DNA of 23,063 nucleotides from JBBUEO01 sp038056915 (GCA_038056915.1 JBBUEO010000037.1:1-23063); one strand, 5' to 3'; shown: positions 1 to 8,042, numbered from the stretch's first letter. Translations and numbers: made by a program. Notes: generated by a model not told the origin, from the sequence alone.

Positions 1-30
1 CCTCATCGTCTAACCCATCGAACCAACCCC

Positions 31-55
31 AAGACCACCTACGCGGTGGTCTTTT
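31..55 (+). terminator. Short hairpin with T-tract, probable terminator for a plus-strand gene left of the window
   Basis: A 9-bp stem (AAGACCACC, 31-39, with GGTGGTCTT, 45-53) encloses a 5-nt loop and runs into TTTT on the plus strand. On the minus strand the hairpin is followed by GGGG, so it terminates plus-strand transcription better, although it also lies 4 nt past the stop of the minus-strand DUF2207 gene. A convergent, shared terminator is plausible. The T-tract is short. Confidence 0.55.
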
Positions 56-57
56 AG

Positions 58-1713
58 CTACCAACTACCTCCTCCCCCGCCGCCGAAGCCGCCGCCCGAG
101 GAACCGCCGCCGCCAAAACCGGAACCGCCGGAAGAAGCAGAGGTAGAAGGCGGTGAAAAGGAAGCGCTAGCCGAGGTTGAAAATGAATTTAGAGAACTGG
201 CAAAAACTACTGCATTAAAAGTCGTGAAGTCGTCCTCATACCAGTCAGGAGGATTTTTATAAATATCTTTAAAGTTTTTTGCCCATTTATCAGCTATTCC
301 TAAAACCATTGCATAAGGCAGGTATTTTTCAAAAATATTCTCTTTCTCTTGCCAATGGATGCGATAGCGTTCGGCCCGATAGAGAAATTCTTTAAAGCCC
401 AAAATCTTATCTTTAACAATTACCCCCTCGCGGGTTTTTTTCGGCATCGAGCGGGAAAAAATTAAAATTAATACGCCGCTTAATATTAAGGCGGTCATTA
501 AATTCCAAGAAAGCCAAAAAAATAAGCCACTCAAAATTATCACGATAAATCCAAACCATAATTGTTTATTGCGGACTTTTTGGGGATTTTTGGGAAAATA
601 TTTTTTTTCGATTAGATTTTGATAGAGATTATCAAAAATATCGCTTAATTTTGCGGCAAAATCTTCGTGAATCTCGGATAATTTAACAGTTTTGCCGGAC
701 AAAAAAAGCCCAGAAAAAATATTTTTTTCAAAATTTTTAAGATCTTTTCCATCCTCTTTTAATTTTATTAGAGTATATTTTTTATCTTTTTCGCGAATTT
801 TTAAATACCCTTTGACCGCCAAATCAATAATGGTGGCGGAGATATCGCGGCGGTCGGCTTTTTCATCAAGTAAAGTTCCCATTTCTGCTGGAAGAAGATT
901 TTCTGGAGGCGAGAATTCCGGGGCAATTGTCCCCCGGCCAAAGGGGTCGCGGCCAAAGAGAAAATAGCGGAAAATAAGATAAATTAAAACTACTAAAGGA
1001 ATAAGCCAATACCAAGGAGATTCGTGGCGGAGTTTGATTTCGTACTGCCGATTATAGGGGATAACTAAGCCTTTTTCAAAACCAGTAACAATTGTTAGGG
1101 GTCCTTTGGAACTGGAGAATGTAGCTTTGCCGCCGGCTTGATCGCTTACGCAATCTTTAAGATTACTTCCACTTGAACCGGTATAACAAGCAAGCTCTAA
1201 ATTATTAACATTAGTCAACAGCGGGATGCTAACTTCTGCTTGGATATTATTAAGTTCGACTTCCCATTTATCCCCAGTAACATTCCAATAAAGTTCATCG
1301 TGATCATTAAAATAATTTATTACCCCCAAAACTTTGTAGCTGATTTTGTAAGTTTGATTGCCTTCAATGGTTGAATTGGGATCGCCGATTTTTAATTCAA
1401 GGTAATTTTTGGATTGGCTTTGAGAATATAGCCAGTTTTTTCCTTGGGAATTAGTCACCGCTAACACTTGAATTGGGGTGGAAAAATAACGCCCACTGGT
1501 ATTATCAAGATATCGAAATGGAATGAAGCGGATTATTCCATGTTTTGGCGAGGGAAAAAAATAGTCGATTTCTTCGCTAACAATTATGCTCGAGTCAGAT
1601 TGAATAGCAATTGTTGAGGAAAATCGAGTTATCTTTTCATTGCTTTGAGCGTGAGTAAATATTGGAAAGATTAAAATTGCTAATCCAAAAAAAAGAAGAA
1701 TCTTTTTAAGCAT
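58..1713 (-). CDS. DUF2207 domain membrane protein with Gly-rich C-terminus
   Basis: Predicted membrane protein of the DUF2207 family, of unknown biochemical role. A signal peptide or first membrane helix covers about residues 1-23 (ending near THAQS), followed by a large extracytoplasmic beta-rich region. A membrane segment around WYWLIPLVVLIYLIFRYFLFG leads to the family's typical cytoplasmic motif (PPENLLPAEMGTLLDEKADRRDISATIIDLAVKGYL region), two more helices near the middle of the C-terminal half, and a low-complexity tail made almost only of Gly and Ser ending in GGSW. The Gly-rich tail is usual for the family. I chose ATG at 1713 over the TTG one codon upstream because AAGG then sits 7 nt before it. 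The ATG overlaps the TGA of the upstream 46-codon ORF (TGATG), so translation is probably coupled. It is the last gene of the nusA operon. Confidence 0.85.
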   Translation of the reverse strand: MLKKILLFFGLAILIFPIFTHAQSNEKITRFSSTIAIQSDSSIIVSEEIDYFFPSPKHGIIRFIPFRYLDNTSGRYFSTPIQVLAVTNSQGKNWLYSQSQSKNYLELKIGDPNSTIEGNQTYKISYKVLGVINYFNDHDELYWNVTGDKWEVELNNIQAEVSIPLLTNVNNLELACYTGSSGSNLKDCVSDQAGGKATFSSSKGPLTIVTGFEKGLVIPYNRQYEIKLRHESPWYWLIPLVVLIYLIFRYFLFGRDPFGRGTIAPEFSPPENLLPAEMGTLLDEKADRRDISATIIDLAVKGYLKIREKDKKYTLIKLKEDGKDLKNFEKNIFSGLFLSGKTVKLSEIHEDFAAKLSDIFDNLYQNLIEKKYFPKNPQKVRNKQLWFGFIVIILSGLFFWLSWNLMTALILSGVLILIFSRSMPKKTREGVIVKDKILGFKEFLYRAERYRIHWQEKENIFEKYLPYAMVLGIADKWAKNFKDIYKNPPDWYEDDFTTFNAVVFASSLNSFSTSASASFSPPSTSASSGGSGFGGGGSSGGGFGGGGGGSW

Positions 1714-1853
1714 CAAAGGGCCTTTTTAATATTATTGATCAATTGTTCAAACCACGGCGGATACTGCCAAAATAAATAGACCAAAATTATTAATAAAATG
1801 ATTAAGAAAATCAATGAAAATAATTTACTAAAGCAAGATTTTAAACAAGACAT
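1713..1853 (-). CDS. Small single-pass membrane protein, 46 aa, coupled to DUF2207 gene
   Basis: Unrecognised short ORF, reading MSCLKSCFSKLFSLIFLIIL and ending QLINNIKKAL. It has one strongly hydrophobic helix (about residues 11-29), a basic, Cys-containing N-terminus and an amphipathic tail beginning YPPWFEQ. Its TGA overlaps the ATG of the DUF2207 gene by one base (TGATG), a common sign of coupled translation, and the ORF fills an otherwise empty spacer. Against it: no Shine-Dalgarno is visible upstream of its ATG, and a TATAAT-like hexamer lies directly before that ATG (1852-1857), which as a promoter would start RNA inside the ORF. The overlap and the membrane-protein composition favour a real gene, but this is an inference from one sequence. 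Confidence 0.5.
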   Translation of the reverse strand: MSCLKSCFSKLFSLIFLIILLIILVYLFWQYPPWFEQLINNIKKAL

Positions 1854-1869
1854 TATAAATTGTAAATTT

Positions 1870-1942
1870 AACCACTAATTTTACTATTCACGAATAAACG
1901 CGAATCTGCAACCGCTAATTTTAATCACGAATCGACGCAAAT
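1870..1942. repeat. Tandem direct repeat, two units of about 35-40 bp
   Basis: Unit 1 begins AACCACTAATTTTA (1870-1883) and unit 2 AACCGCTAATTTTA (1910-1923), 13 of 14 identical. Each is followed a few bases later by a related block: CACGAATAAACGCGAAT (1889-1905) and CACGAATCGACGCAAAT (1926-1942). The repeat fills the spacer between the unrecognised membrane protein gene and the 46-codon ORF. It looks like decayed, lineage-specific intergenic repeat DNA; no function can be read from it. Confidence 0.7.
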
Positions 1943-1957
1943 ATTGATATGAATATT

Positions 1958-2983
1958 TTATGATTTTGCCGGCACGGGCGGTGTTGGTTTTGGGACTGGC
2001 GGCGGTTTGGGCAAGAAAAAAGATATTATTACCAAGATAATCCCTAGGCCTAAAATTACTCCGGAAAGCCGATAACTTAAAGCCAAAGTATTTTCAGTAG
2101 TTTTATCCAATAAAGGCTGCAGCAGAAGAATAAGTTCTTTATTTTGGACTAAATTGAGCTGGTCAGCGGTGATCTTTTGCATAAAGCCGGCAAAGAAATT
2201 TAAAAGCATTATCGAGCCGCTCGGAAAAATTAGCGTCCAGCCGGTCCAACCAAGGAAAGACCGCCACCACGGTCGAGAAAGCAGATATAAACAGCCGATA
2301 AGGATAAGTGTGAGGATTAAATTTCCCCAAAAACCGATTTTAAAGATTAAAAAAACTATTTTAGTTTTGAAAAAAGTTTTTTCAGGATCTTTGAGGTCAG
2401 TGGCTAAATTATATTGGTCAGGGACATCTTTTAAAAGTTCATTAGGGGAGAGATTTTTGACAATTTGTTGTTTGTAAGTGTCTGGAGTAGTATTCCGGGG
2501 TATGCATGCCGGCATTTCCTGCTCTTTTTGATCGGTTGGAACAATATCTTCTTCGCAGACTGGCAGTTTGTCGATAATTTCATCAGTATAATTTTCGATT
2601 TTTTCCGGGGCATTTTGGCGTAAAATGTTTTTAAAAGGTCGAAGATCAAAAACCACTTCTGGTTTGATAGTCTTGCGATTTAAATAGCTCAAAAAGGGCT
2701 GGTAATTTTTTTCAACTTGCTGTTTAAGATAAACTGGTTCAAGACTGCTGGCAATAAGTTTTGTTAAAATCTCCGTTTGCGGATTATTTTGAGTACTTTG
2801 ATTTTGAAAAATACTTGCCGTAAGCTCATCCAAATTTCCATAAAAGCCGGACTGATCTAAAATTTTGGGCAAAAAATTACTTTCAGGTTTTGTTAAATAT
2901 CGGATTTCCCAAAAAGAAATAAAGCCGCTAACGCTGAAAAAGAGAACAAATACTATTAAAGCCGCTAAACATTTATGTCGCAT
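1958..2983 (-). CDS. Unrecognised multi-pass membrane protein, 341 aa
   Basis: I do not recognise the family. An N-terminal membrane helix (about residues 4-24) is followed by an extracytoplasmic region of roughly 190 residues rich in Asn, Gln and Glu with a few Cys (PVCEED, MPACIP). Then come three hydrophobic helices, the first around KIGFWGNLILTLILIGCLYL and the last near the C-terminus (LSGVILGLGIILVIISFFL). The protein ends in a Pro-Lys tail, PKPPPVPKPTPPVPAKS. A TTG 12 nt upstream could extend the frame, but its first codons are the ribosome-binding site itself (GGAGGG, 5 nt before ATG at 2983), so the ATG is the better start. The gene lies 27 nt behind clpC and is probably in the nusA-clpC transcript. 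Lumen-facing domain plus clpC context might suggest envelope quality control, but that is a guess. Confidence 0.8.
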   Translation of the reverse strand: MRHKCLAALIVFVLFFSVSGFISFWEIRYLTKPESNFLPKILDQSGFYGNLDELTASIFQNQSTQNNPQTEILTKLIASSLEPVYLKQQVEKNYQPFLSYLNRKTIKPEVVFDLRPFKNILRQNAPEKIENYTDEIIDKLPVCEEDIVPTDQKEQEMPACIPRNTTPDTYKQQIVKNLSPNELLKDVPDQYNLATDLKDPEKTFFKTKIVFLIFKIGFWGNLILTLILIGCLYLLSRPWWRSFLGWTGWTLIFPSGSIMLLNFFAGFMQKITADQLNLVQNKELILLLQPLLDKTTENTLALSYRLSGVILGLGIILVIISFFLPKPPPVPKPTPPVPAKS

Positions 2984-3010
2984 TAATCCCTCCAATTTTA
3001 GTTTATCAAA

Positions 3011-5536
3011 TTATGAATGAATTTTAAAACTAACTTTGCCTCGATGCAAGCTGATTTTTACTGTGCTCTCCTTTTTGATTTTTCCGGCTAAAATTTCTTC
3101 CGATAAAGGATTTTCAATTAGATCGGCGATTGCCCGTCGAATCGGCCGGGCGCCGTAAGCAGGATCAAAACCTTTTTTAATAATTAAATCTTTAACTGAT
3201 TGATTATATTCTAATTTTAATCCTTGCGGCTTTAATCTCTCCTGAAATTCCCGAAGCTGGAGATCGACAATTTTGGCAATATCGTTTTTATCTAACGGGC
3301 GAAAAACAATAATTTTATCTAAGCGGTTAATAAATTCTGGTCGAAATTGATCTTTCAAGCGGACAATTAAATCACTCTTCATTCTTTGATAATTTTCTTC
3401 TGTCTTAATTTTAGCGCTGCCTTTGGCTTGAAAACCAATCGCCGCCTGTTGATTAAGTTCAGCCAAACCGATATTGGAAGTTAAAATAATAATTGTATTT
3501 CGGAAGTTGACTTTTTTTCCTTTAGCGTCAGCCAGTTCACCATCTTCTAAAATCTGAAGCAAAATATTAAAGATCTCCGGATGGGCTTTTTCAATTTCAT
3601 CAAACAAAACAATTGAATACGGTCGGCGCCTGACTTCTTCAGTCAAACGTCCAGCTTCCTCATAGCCGACATAGCCAGGCGGCGCCCCTAAAAGTCGCGA
3701 GAGGTTGTGACGTTCCATAAATTCCGACATATCAATTTTTATCATTGCCTCGCGCGAGCCAAAAAGTTCTTGAGCCAACACCCGCCCAAGCTCGGTTTTA
3801 CCCACTCCAGTTGGACCTAAAAAGATAAACGAGCCAATCGGCCGATTAGGATCAGCAATGCCGGTTTTTGTCCGGCGGACCGCTTGACTTATTTCCTTAA
3901 TTGCTTCATCTTGACCAACAATAAATTTTTTTAAGATTCTATTTAAATTGAGGAATTTTTGCCGTTCATTTTTGCCCAAACTTTCCAAAGGAATATTTGT
4001 CCAAAGAGAAACTACCCGGGTAATATCTTGAGGGTTAATTTGTGTCTGCGGTGATAATACTTGGGGTTTCTGGTTTTGTATTTTTTCTAAAAGCTGAATT
4101 TCCAAAGATCTCAGTTCAGCCGCTTTTTGATAATTTTGGTTTAAGGCTTCGGTTTCTTTTTGTTTTTGGATTTGTTTTATTTGTTCCTCCAAATTTTTAA
4201 TTGTTGTCCAATTTTGAGGTTTGTTTTTTAATTGAGCCGCGGCGGCGGCCTCGTCAATTAAATCAATCGCTTTATCGGGCAGATAGCGATCGGCAATATA
4301 TCTAGTTGATAAGTCAACGGCGGCTTTTAAAGCCTCGTCAGTTATTTTTACTTTATGATACTGTTCATAGTGCGGGCGTAGACCTTTAAGAATTTGGAAA
4401 GTCTCCTCGGGAGTTGGTTCATTGACTATAATTTTTTGAAATCGTCTTTCCAGGGCACCATCTTTTTCGATTACTTTTCGATATTCTTCTAAAGTTGTTG
4501 CTCCGACTAAACGTATTTTTCCTTTAGCTAAGGCCGGTTTTAGGATGTTGGCGGCATCAAGCGAACCTTCTGCCGAGCCGGCGCCGATTACCGTATGGAG
4601 TTCATCAACAAAGAGAATCACATTTCCTAATTTTTCCAGCTCCTCCATCAGTTTTTTAAGCCGTTCTTCAAACTGGCCGCGATACATCGTGCCGGCTACC
4701 AGCAAGGATAAATCGAGACGAATAATCTTTTTTTGAGCAATTGTTTGCGGAACCCTGCCTTGATTTATTTTTAAGGCAAGACCTTCGACAATGGCGGTTT
4801 TGCCGACTCCGGGTTCTCCGACTAAAACCGGATTGTTTTTTGTTCTACGCGAAAGGATTTGAATTACTCGTTCGATTTCCTTTTCCCGACCAATTAAAGG
4901 GTCAATTTTACCTTCTTTGGCTTGGTTGGTAATATCAATCGCGAAATAATCTAAAAAGCTTTTATTTGGGGTAGCCGCCACTGGTCCAGCAAAAGGCATC
5001 TTTTGAGAGGGACTAGCCGGCGGGAACGATTCTTCATAATCTCCCATCATCGGTATTGGTAATGAGGGCTTATTTTTTTTAGACTCGATTTCTTCAATTT
5101 CGTTATATAAATTATCAATTTGTTGATTAATTGACTCTGGATTGACGCCAATACGATTAATAATTTGATAACCTAAAGAGTCTGGCGAAGAGGTTATTGC
5201 CATCAGCAAATGCTCGGGCTCTATTTGGTGGTGGTGCAAACTGGAAGCAATAAGGGCCGCTTTGGTAATAACTTTTTTTGCCTCCTCTGATAAACCCGGG
5301 TCTTGTTGAGGAATTTTTTGCTTTCGTAGCGAAATGACTAATCTAATCTGATCAAGAGAAATTAAATGTTCTTGGAGGATCGCATAGGCTAAAGTTGATG
5401 ATGTTACCGCTAAAGACAAAAGTATATGCTCGCTATCAATTGGCTGGCGATAATTTTGAGCAATTTTTTGAGCGGTAATTAAGACTTTTTTGGTATTTGC
5501 AGAAAATTTTTTAAATATATCTTGTGGATCTTTCAT
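3011..5536 (-). CDS. clpC: ATP-dependent Clp protease ATP-binding subunit ClpC
   Basis: Hsp100 AAA+ unfoldase that threads proteins into the ClpP peptidase. Numbering starts at the upstream ATG (5539). The N-terminal Clp domain with two repeats spans about 1-145. The first AAA module has Walker A GEPGVGKT (241-248) and Walker B ILFVDE (308-313). A short UVR-like coiled middle segment lies near 446-490, much shorter than the ClpB middle domain. The second AAA module has Walker A GPTGVGKT (575-582) and Walker B VLFDE. An IGF tripeptide at 701-703 matches the ClpP-docking loop position, which favours ClpC over the ClpB disaggregase. Two ATGs are adjacent; AAAGG is 5 nt from the second (5536), which I prefer. 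It begins 11 nt after the nusA stop, and the ribosome site overlaps the nusA stop codons. No clpP is present in the window. Confidence 0.95.
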   Translation of the reverse strand: MKDPQDIFKKFSANTKKVLITAQKIAQNYRQPIDSEHILLSLAVTSSTLAYAILQEHLISLDQIRLVISLRKQKIPQQDPGLSEEAKKVITKAALIASSLHHHQIEPEHLLMAITSSPDSLGYQIINRIGVNPESINQQIDNLYNEIEEIESKKNKPSLPIPMMGDYEESFPPASPSQKMPFAGPVAATPNKSFLDYFAIDITNQAKEGKIDPLIGREKEIERVIQILSRRTKNNPVLVGEPGVGKTAIVEGLALKINQGRVPQTIAQKKIIRLDLSLLVAGTMYRGQFEERLKKLMEELEKLGNVILFVDELHTVIGAGSAEGSLDAANILKPALAKGKIRLVGATTLEEYRKVIEKDGALERRFQKIIVNEPTPEETFQILKGLRPHYEQYHKVKITDEALKAAVDLSTRYIADRYLPDKAIDLIDEAAAAAQLKNKPQNWTTIKNLEEQIKQIQKQKETEALNQNYQKAAELRSLEIQLLEKIQNQKPQVLSPQTQINPQDITRVVSLWTNIPLESLGKNERQKFLNLNRILKKFIVGQDEAIKEISQAVRRTKTGIADPNRPIGSFIFLGPTGVGKTELGRVLAQELFGSREAMIKIDMSEFMERHNLSRLLGAPPGYVGYEEAGRLTEEVRRRPYSIVLFDEIEKAHPEIFNILLQILEDGELADAKGKKVNFRNTIIILTSNIGLAELNQQAAIGFQAKGSAKIKTEENYQRMKSDLIVRLKDQFRPEFINRLDKIIVFRPLDKNDIAKIVDLQLREFQERLKPQGLKLEYNQSVKDLIIKKGFDPAYGARPIRRAIADLIENPLSEEILAGKIKKESTVKISLHRGKVSFKIHS

Positions 5537-5547
5537 CATTACCTTTA

Positions 5548-6774
5548 TTATTTTTTAATAATTTTTTTGGTTTTTAATGTTTTTGAGGCTTTTTTAGAAG
5601 AAGATGGCAATTTTTCAATCCCTTTTTGATTTTCTTTCTCATCTGGTTTATTAATATTTATAGTAGTATTCACTTCTGTTACATTGACAGTTTTATCTTC
5701 TAATTTATTTTTAACTTTTGGAGATTTCTCTTCTTCTTTTTCAACAGTCTTTTCGACATCAATACTCCAAGAAGTCAATTTAGAAGCTAAACGGACATTT
5801 TGACCACCCTTGCCAATTGCTAAAGATAGCTGATCTTCATTTACCTGGACAATAGCTTTGCGGTCTTTTTTGGCTAAAATTACCTTATTGACCTTGGCTG
5901 GAGAAAGAGCGTTAGAAATAAATTGTTCGTCTTTTTCATGCCAGAGAATGATGTCAATTTTCTCCTCACCAATTTCGGCTAAAATTGCTTGAATGCGGGT
6001 ACCCCGCTGACCAACGCACGAGCCAACTGGATCTAAGCCTTGCTGGGAAGTAAAGACAGCTACTTTTGACCTGGAACCGGCTTCTCTAGCGATATTTTTT
6101 ATTTCTACCGTTTTTGCGGCAATTTCCGGAACCTCTAATTCAAATAATCCCAAAATTAGTCCTGGGTCTGTCCGCGAAACTAACACCCGCGGTCCCCGGC
6201 TTGATTCCTCAACGCTTCGCAGATATATCTTTAATCTCTGGCCAGAATAATATTTTTCATTTGAAATTTGATCTGACGGCAGCATTAAGCCGTTAAGTTT
6301 CCCTAAGTCAACAATTACATTGGCGCCTTCAATTTGTTGAATCAAACCATTAATGATTTGCTTTTCTTTTTCTTTAAATTCTTTGTAAAGCATATCACGT
6401 TCAGCTTCTCGGATTCGCTGGATAATCACCTGTTTAGCGGTTTGGGCAGCTATTCGGCCAAAGTCACTTTTCGCCTCTAAGGGATATTCGAGATGTTCGC
6501 CAATTTTAATTTTCGGATTGTCTTTTTTGGCATCTTTGAGAGTTTTTTGCGATTCTGGATCTTCAACCTCTTCGACAACCTCAAAAACGCGCCAAACTTT
6601 TGTTTGGCCAGATTCGGGGTCAAGTTTTACTTTAATAATTTGCGAAGGCTTGCCGTAATCTTTCCGATAAGCGGCAGCGATCGCGGCTTCTAAAGTCTCC
6701 AGTACTATATCTTTTGAGAGGCCTTTTTCGTCACAAATTTGGTTAATGCTCGCCATAAAAGGTGAAATCGCCAT
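5548..6774 (-). CDS. nusA: Transcription termination/antitermination protein NusA
   Basis: RNA polymerase elongation factor that modulates pausing, termination and antitermination. The N-terminal polymerase-binding domain (about 1-125) is followed by an S1 domain (about 132-200) and two KH domains, marked by GSCVGQRG (251-258) and GKGGQN (321-326). Residues after about 342 form a charged Lys/Glu/Asn-rich tail with no recognisable acidic repeat, so it is the short form of NusA. The start has AAGGAG 4-5 nt upstream. The usual partners rimP and infB are not adjacent; clpC follows instead, 8-11 nt downstream. The gene heads the operon and has its own strong promoter at 6846-6874, with a leader of about 65 nt that can fold into a hairpin. 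Two consecutive stops (TAATAA) end it. Confidence 0.95.
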   Translation of the reverse strand: MAISPFMASINQICDEKGLSKDIVLETLEAAIAAAYRKDYGKPSQIIKVKLDPESGQTKVWRVFEVVEEVEDPESQKTLKDAKKDNPKIKIGEHLEYPLEAKSDFGRIAAQTAKQVIIQRIREAERDMLYKEFKEKEKQIINGLIQQIEGANVIVDLGKLNGLMLPSDQISNEKYYSGQRLKIYLRSVEESSRGPRVLVSRTDPGLILGLFELEVPEIAAKTVEIKNIAREAGSRSKVAVFTSQQGLDPVGSCVGQRGTRIQAILAEIGEEKIDIILWHEKDEQFISNALSPAKVNKVILAKKDRKAIVQVNEDQLSLAIGKGGQNVRLASKLTSWSIDVEKTVEKEEEKSPKVKNKLEDKTVNVTEVNTTININKPDEKENQKGIEKLPSSSKKASKTLKTKKIIKK

Positions 6775-6788
6775 TTTACTCCTTAATA

Positions 6789-6834
6789 TTTACATTCGCT
6801 ATGAGAGTTTTTATTGAGCGAAACGAAATGTAAA
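6789..6834 (-). promoter_or_regulatory. Leader hairpin just upstream of the nusA ribosome-binding site
   Basis: The arms TTTACATTCG (6789-6798) and CGAAATGTAAA (6824-6834) are inverted repeats with one bulged base. An alternative inner pairing joins TTCGCT (6795-6800) to AGCGAA (6817-6822). The structure occupies most of the predicted untranslated leader and ends 4 nt before the Shine-Dalgarno (6779-6784). It could tune nusA translation or RNA stability; no regulator is implied by the sequence. Confidence 0.4.
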
Positions 6835-6845
6835 CTTCACTTTAC

Positions 6846-6874
6846 ATTATATCGTAATAAATTTTCGTTGTCAA
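6846..6874 (-). promoter_or_regulatory. Sigma70-type promoter of the nusA-clpC operon
   Basis: On the minus strand, TTGACA (6869-6874) and TATAAT (6846-6851) are separated by exactly 17 bp. Both hexamers match the consensus fully. Predicted transcription start is near 6839, about 65 nt before the nusA ATG. No other start competes in this spacer. Confidence 0.9.
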
Positions 6875-6920
6875 GTTGGCTTATTTTTCTACTTACTCGA
6901 TATGGTAGGGCTGTTGGCAA

Positions 6921-6949
6921 CAAAAAATGGTAAGTCTAAAACTTACCAT
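6921..6949 (-). terminator. Rho-independent terminator on the minus strand
   Basis: Perfect 9-bp inverted repeat ATGGTAAGT (6927-6935) and ACTTACCAT (6941-6949) with a 5-nt loop. Read on the minus strand it is followed directly by a run of six T. It would end transcription coming from the wecG/tagA side, about 50 bp before the nusA promoter. The stem is AT-rich, so termination may be partial. The side facing right is lost in the assembly gap. Confidence 0.75.
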
Positions 6950-6954
6950 CTCTA

Positions 6955-7054
6955 NNNNNNNNNNNNNNNNNNNNNNNNNNNNNNNNNNNNNNNNNNNNNN
7001 NNNNNNNNNNNNNNNNNNNNNNNNNNNNNNNNNNNNNNNNNNNNNNNNNNNNNN
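6955..7054. other. Assembly gap (100 N) and surrounding spacer
   Basis: Exactly 100 N, the usual placeholder for a gap of unknown size. The whole stretch 6875-7216 has no supported gene. Left of the gap is the terminator at 6921-6949. Right of it (7055-7216) is very AT-rich DNA with a 10-bp palindrome TGCTCGAGCA (7127-7136 region) and a weak AT-only hairpin (TTAAAAA 7168-7174 with TTTTTAA 7179-7185). A small gene or RNA could be hidden in the gap. Confidence 0.95.
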
Positions 7055-7216
7055 AAAAGTGATATAAAGTGTGTTGATATATAAACGTAAATATTGAAAT
7101 CACTTCCCTTTACTCCCTTTAATCTGCTCGAGCATATAAAGTGGTAGTAAATTAAAGAGAAAATTATTTAAAAAGTGTTTTTTAATGTTTTTTTAAATTT
7201 TATTTTTTTGATTAAT

Positions 7217-7963
7217 TTATCGGCGAAAATAGCTATTAATTACATCAAAAATCACCAGTATTGGGAAAACTATCACAGCCTTGAAGATCCTTTTTATCCG
7301 CCATGGTTCAGAATAAAATCGGTAAAGCCATTCTAGGCCCAAATTACGTAACCATTCAGGTGCTCGAGGAATCCGGCCGGCAATATAATCAAAGGTACCG
7401 CCGACACCGATAGAAAGTGATGGGTTATGGGAAATTCGTGATGAGTGGATTAAATCATAAATAAATTTGTCTTGTTTCGGCGCCCCAAAAGCCACAAATA
7501 AAATGTTTGGTCGGACGCGCTCTATTGCATCCCATGTTTTAGCATCGTTTGGTTTTCCTTCATAATACCCAGCCACCAAAAGCCGCGAATGTATTTTTTT
7601 AATTCGACTGGCGGTTTCTTTAGCCACTCCCCTTATCCCGCCTAAAAAGAAAACTGAATATCCTCGGTCTTCGGCTAATTTGCAAATTGCCCAAGTTAAA
7701 TCAACTCCGGTAATTCGTTCTTTTAAAGGAGTTCCTAAAATTCGGCCGGCTAAAATTAAACCAACTCCGTCAGGTAAAGCCAAATCCGCTTGATTTAAGA
7801 TTTTTTTAAATTGAATATCCTTTTGAGCAACAACAATGAACTCGGGATTGACTGTGACGATTTGGGCTGGTTTTCCTTTTACAATTAATTCATCGACAAT
7901 CTTAATTGCCTCGTTAAAGCTTAAAGAACAAATTTTAATCCCTAAAATATTTATTTTTTTCAT
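7217..7963 (-). CDS. WecG/TagA/CpsF-family glycosyltransferase (GT26)
   Basis: Family enzyme that transfers an N-acetyl-mannosamine-type sugar from a UDP donor onto a lipid-linked acceptor during teichoic acid, enterobacterial common antigen or capsule assembly; the actual sugar here is unknown. The 248-residue length is typical. The family core TVNPEF places Thr at 37, and LALPDGVGLI places Asp at 65, the positions described as active-site residues in the Thermoanaerobacter TagA. The C-terminal signature GVGGTFDYIAGRIPRAPEWL, then LEWLYR and a membrane-association segment, is present. No convincing Shine-Dalgarno precedes the ATG; an 8-bp hairpin lies 5 nt upstream instead. A terminator at 8008-8042 separates it from the GT4 gene, so it may need its own promoter or rely on readthrough. 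Confidence 0.9.
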   Translation of the reverse strand: MKKINILGIKICSLSFNEAIKIVDELIVKGKPAQIVTVNPEFIVVAQKDIQFKKILNQADLALPDGVGLILAGRILGTPLKERITGVDLTWAICKLAEDRGYSVFFLGGIRGVAKETASRIKKIHSRLLVAGYYEGKPNDAKTWDAIERVRPNILFVAFGAPKQDKFIYDLIHSSRISHNPSLSIGVGGTFDYIAGRIPRAPEWLRNLGLEWLYRFYSEPWRIKRIFKAVIVFPILVIFDVINSYFRR

Positions 7964-7968
7964 TACTA

Positions 7969-7990
7969 AAAGAATCGGCTTAGATTCTTT
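7969..7990 (-). promoter_or_regulatory. Hairpin abutting the start of the WecG/TagA gene
   Basis: AAAGAATC (7969-7976) and GATTCTTT (7983-7990) form a perfect 8-bp stem with a 6-nt loop, ending 5 nt before the ATG at 7963. It occupies the place where a Shine-Dalgarno would be. It may control translation or act as a second, weak terminator after the one at 8008-8042. Confidence 0.4.
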
Positions 7991-8007
7991 ATCTTACCTT
8001 AATTTGA

Positions 8008-8042
8008 GTAAAAACGCAAGCTCCTTAGGAGCGGATTTTTAC
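8008..8042 (-). terminator. Terminator hairpin containing the stop codon of the 53-aa gene
   Basis: The outer arms GTAAAAA and TTTTTAC (8008-8014, 8036-8042) enclose an internal loop and a perfect 5-bp GC-rich stem, GCTCC (8020-8024) with GGAGC (8028-8032). The 3-nt loop of that inner stem (8025-8027) is the TAA stop codon of the 53-aa membrane protein. With A- and T-tracts on both sides it could act in either direction; the minus strand is the relevant one. Confidence 0.65.

Noticed and set aside
692..967. Plus-strand 91-codon ORF opposite the DUF2207 gene
   Set aside because: Antisense shadow of a well-supported membrane protein; no ribosome site or recognisable domain. The same holds for the ORFs at 2154-2477, 4545-4932, 6114-6693, 8992-9198 and 9508-9801.
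2431..2649. Minus-strand 72-codon ORF inside the unrecognised membrane protein
   Set aside because: Out-of-frame shadow within a continuous, well-started gene.
3011..5539. ClpB disaggregase instead of ClpC
   Set aside because: The middle segment is short and UVR-like rather than the long ClpB coiled coil, and an IGF ClpP-docking tripeptide is present.
6902..7084. Plus-strand ORF across the first N gap
   Set aside because: More than half of it is N; the rest is a terminator hairpin and AT-rich spacer.
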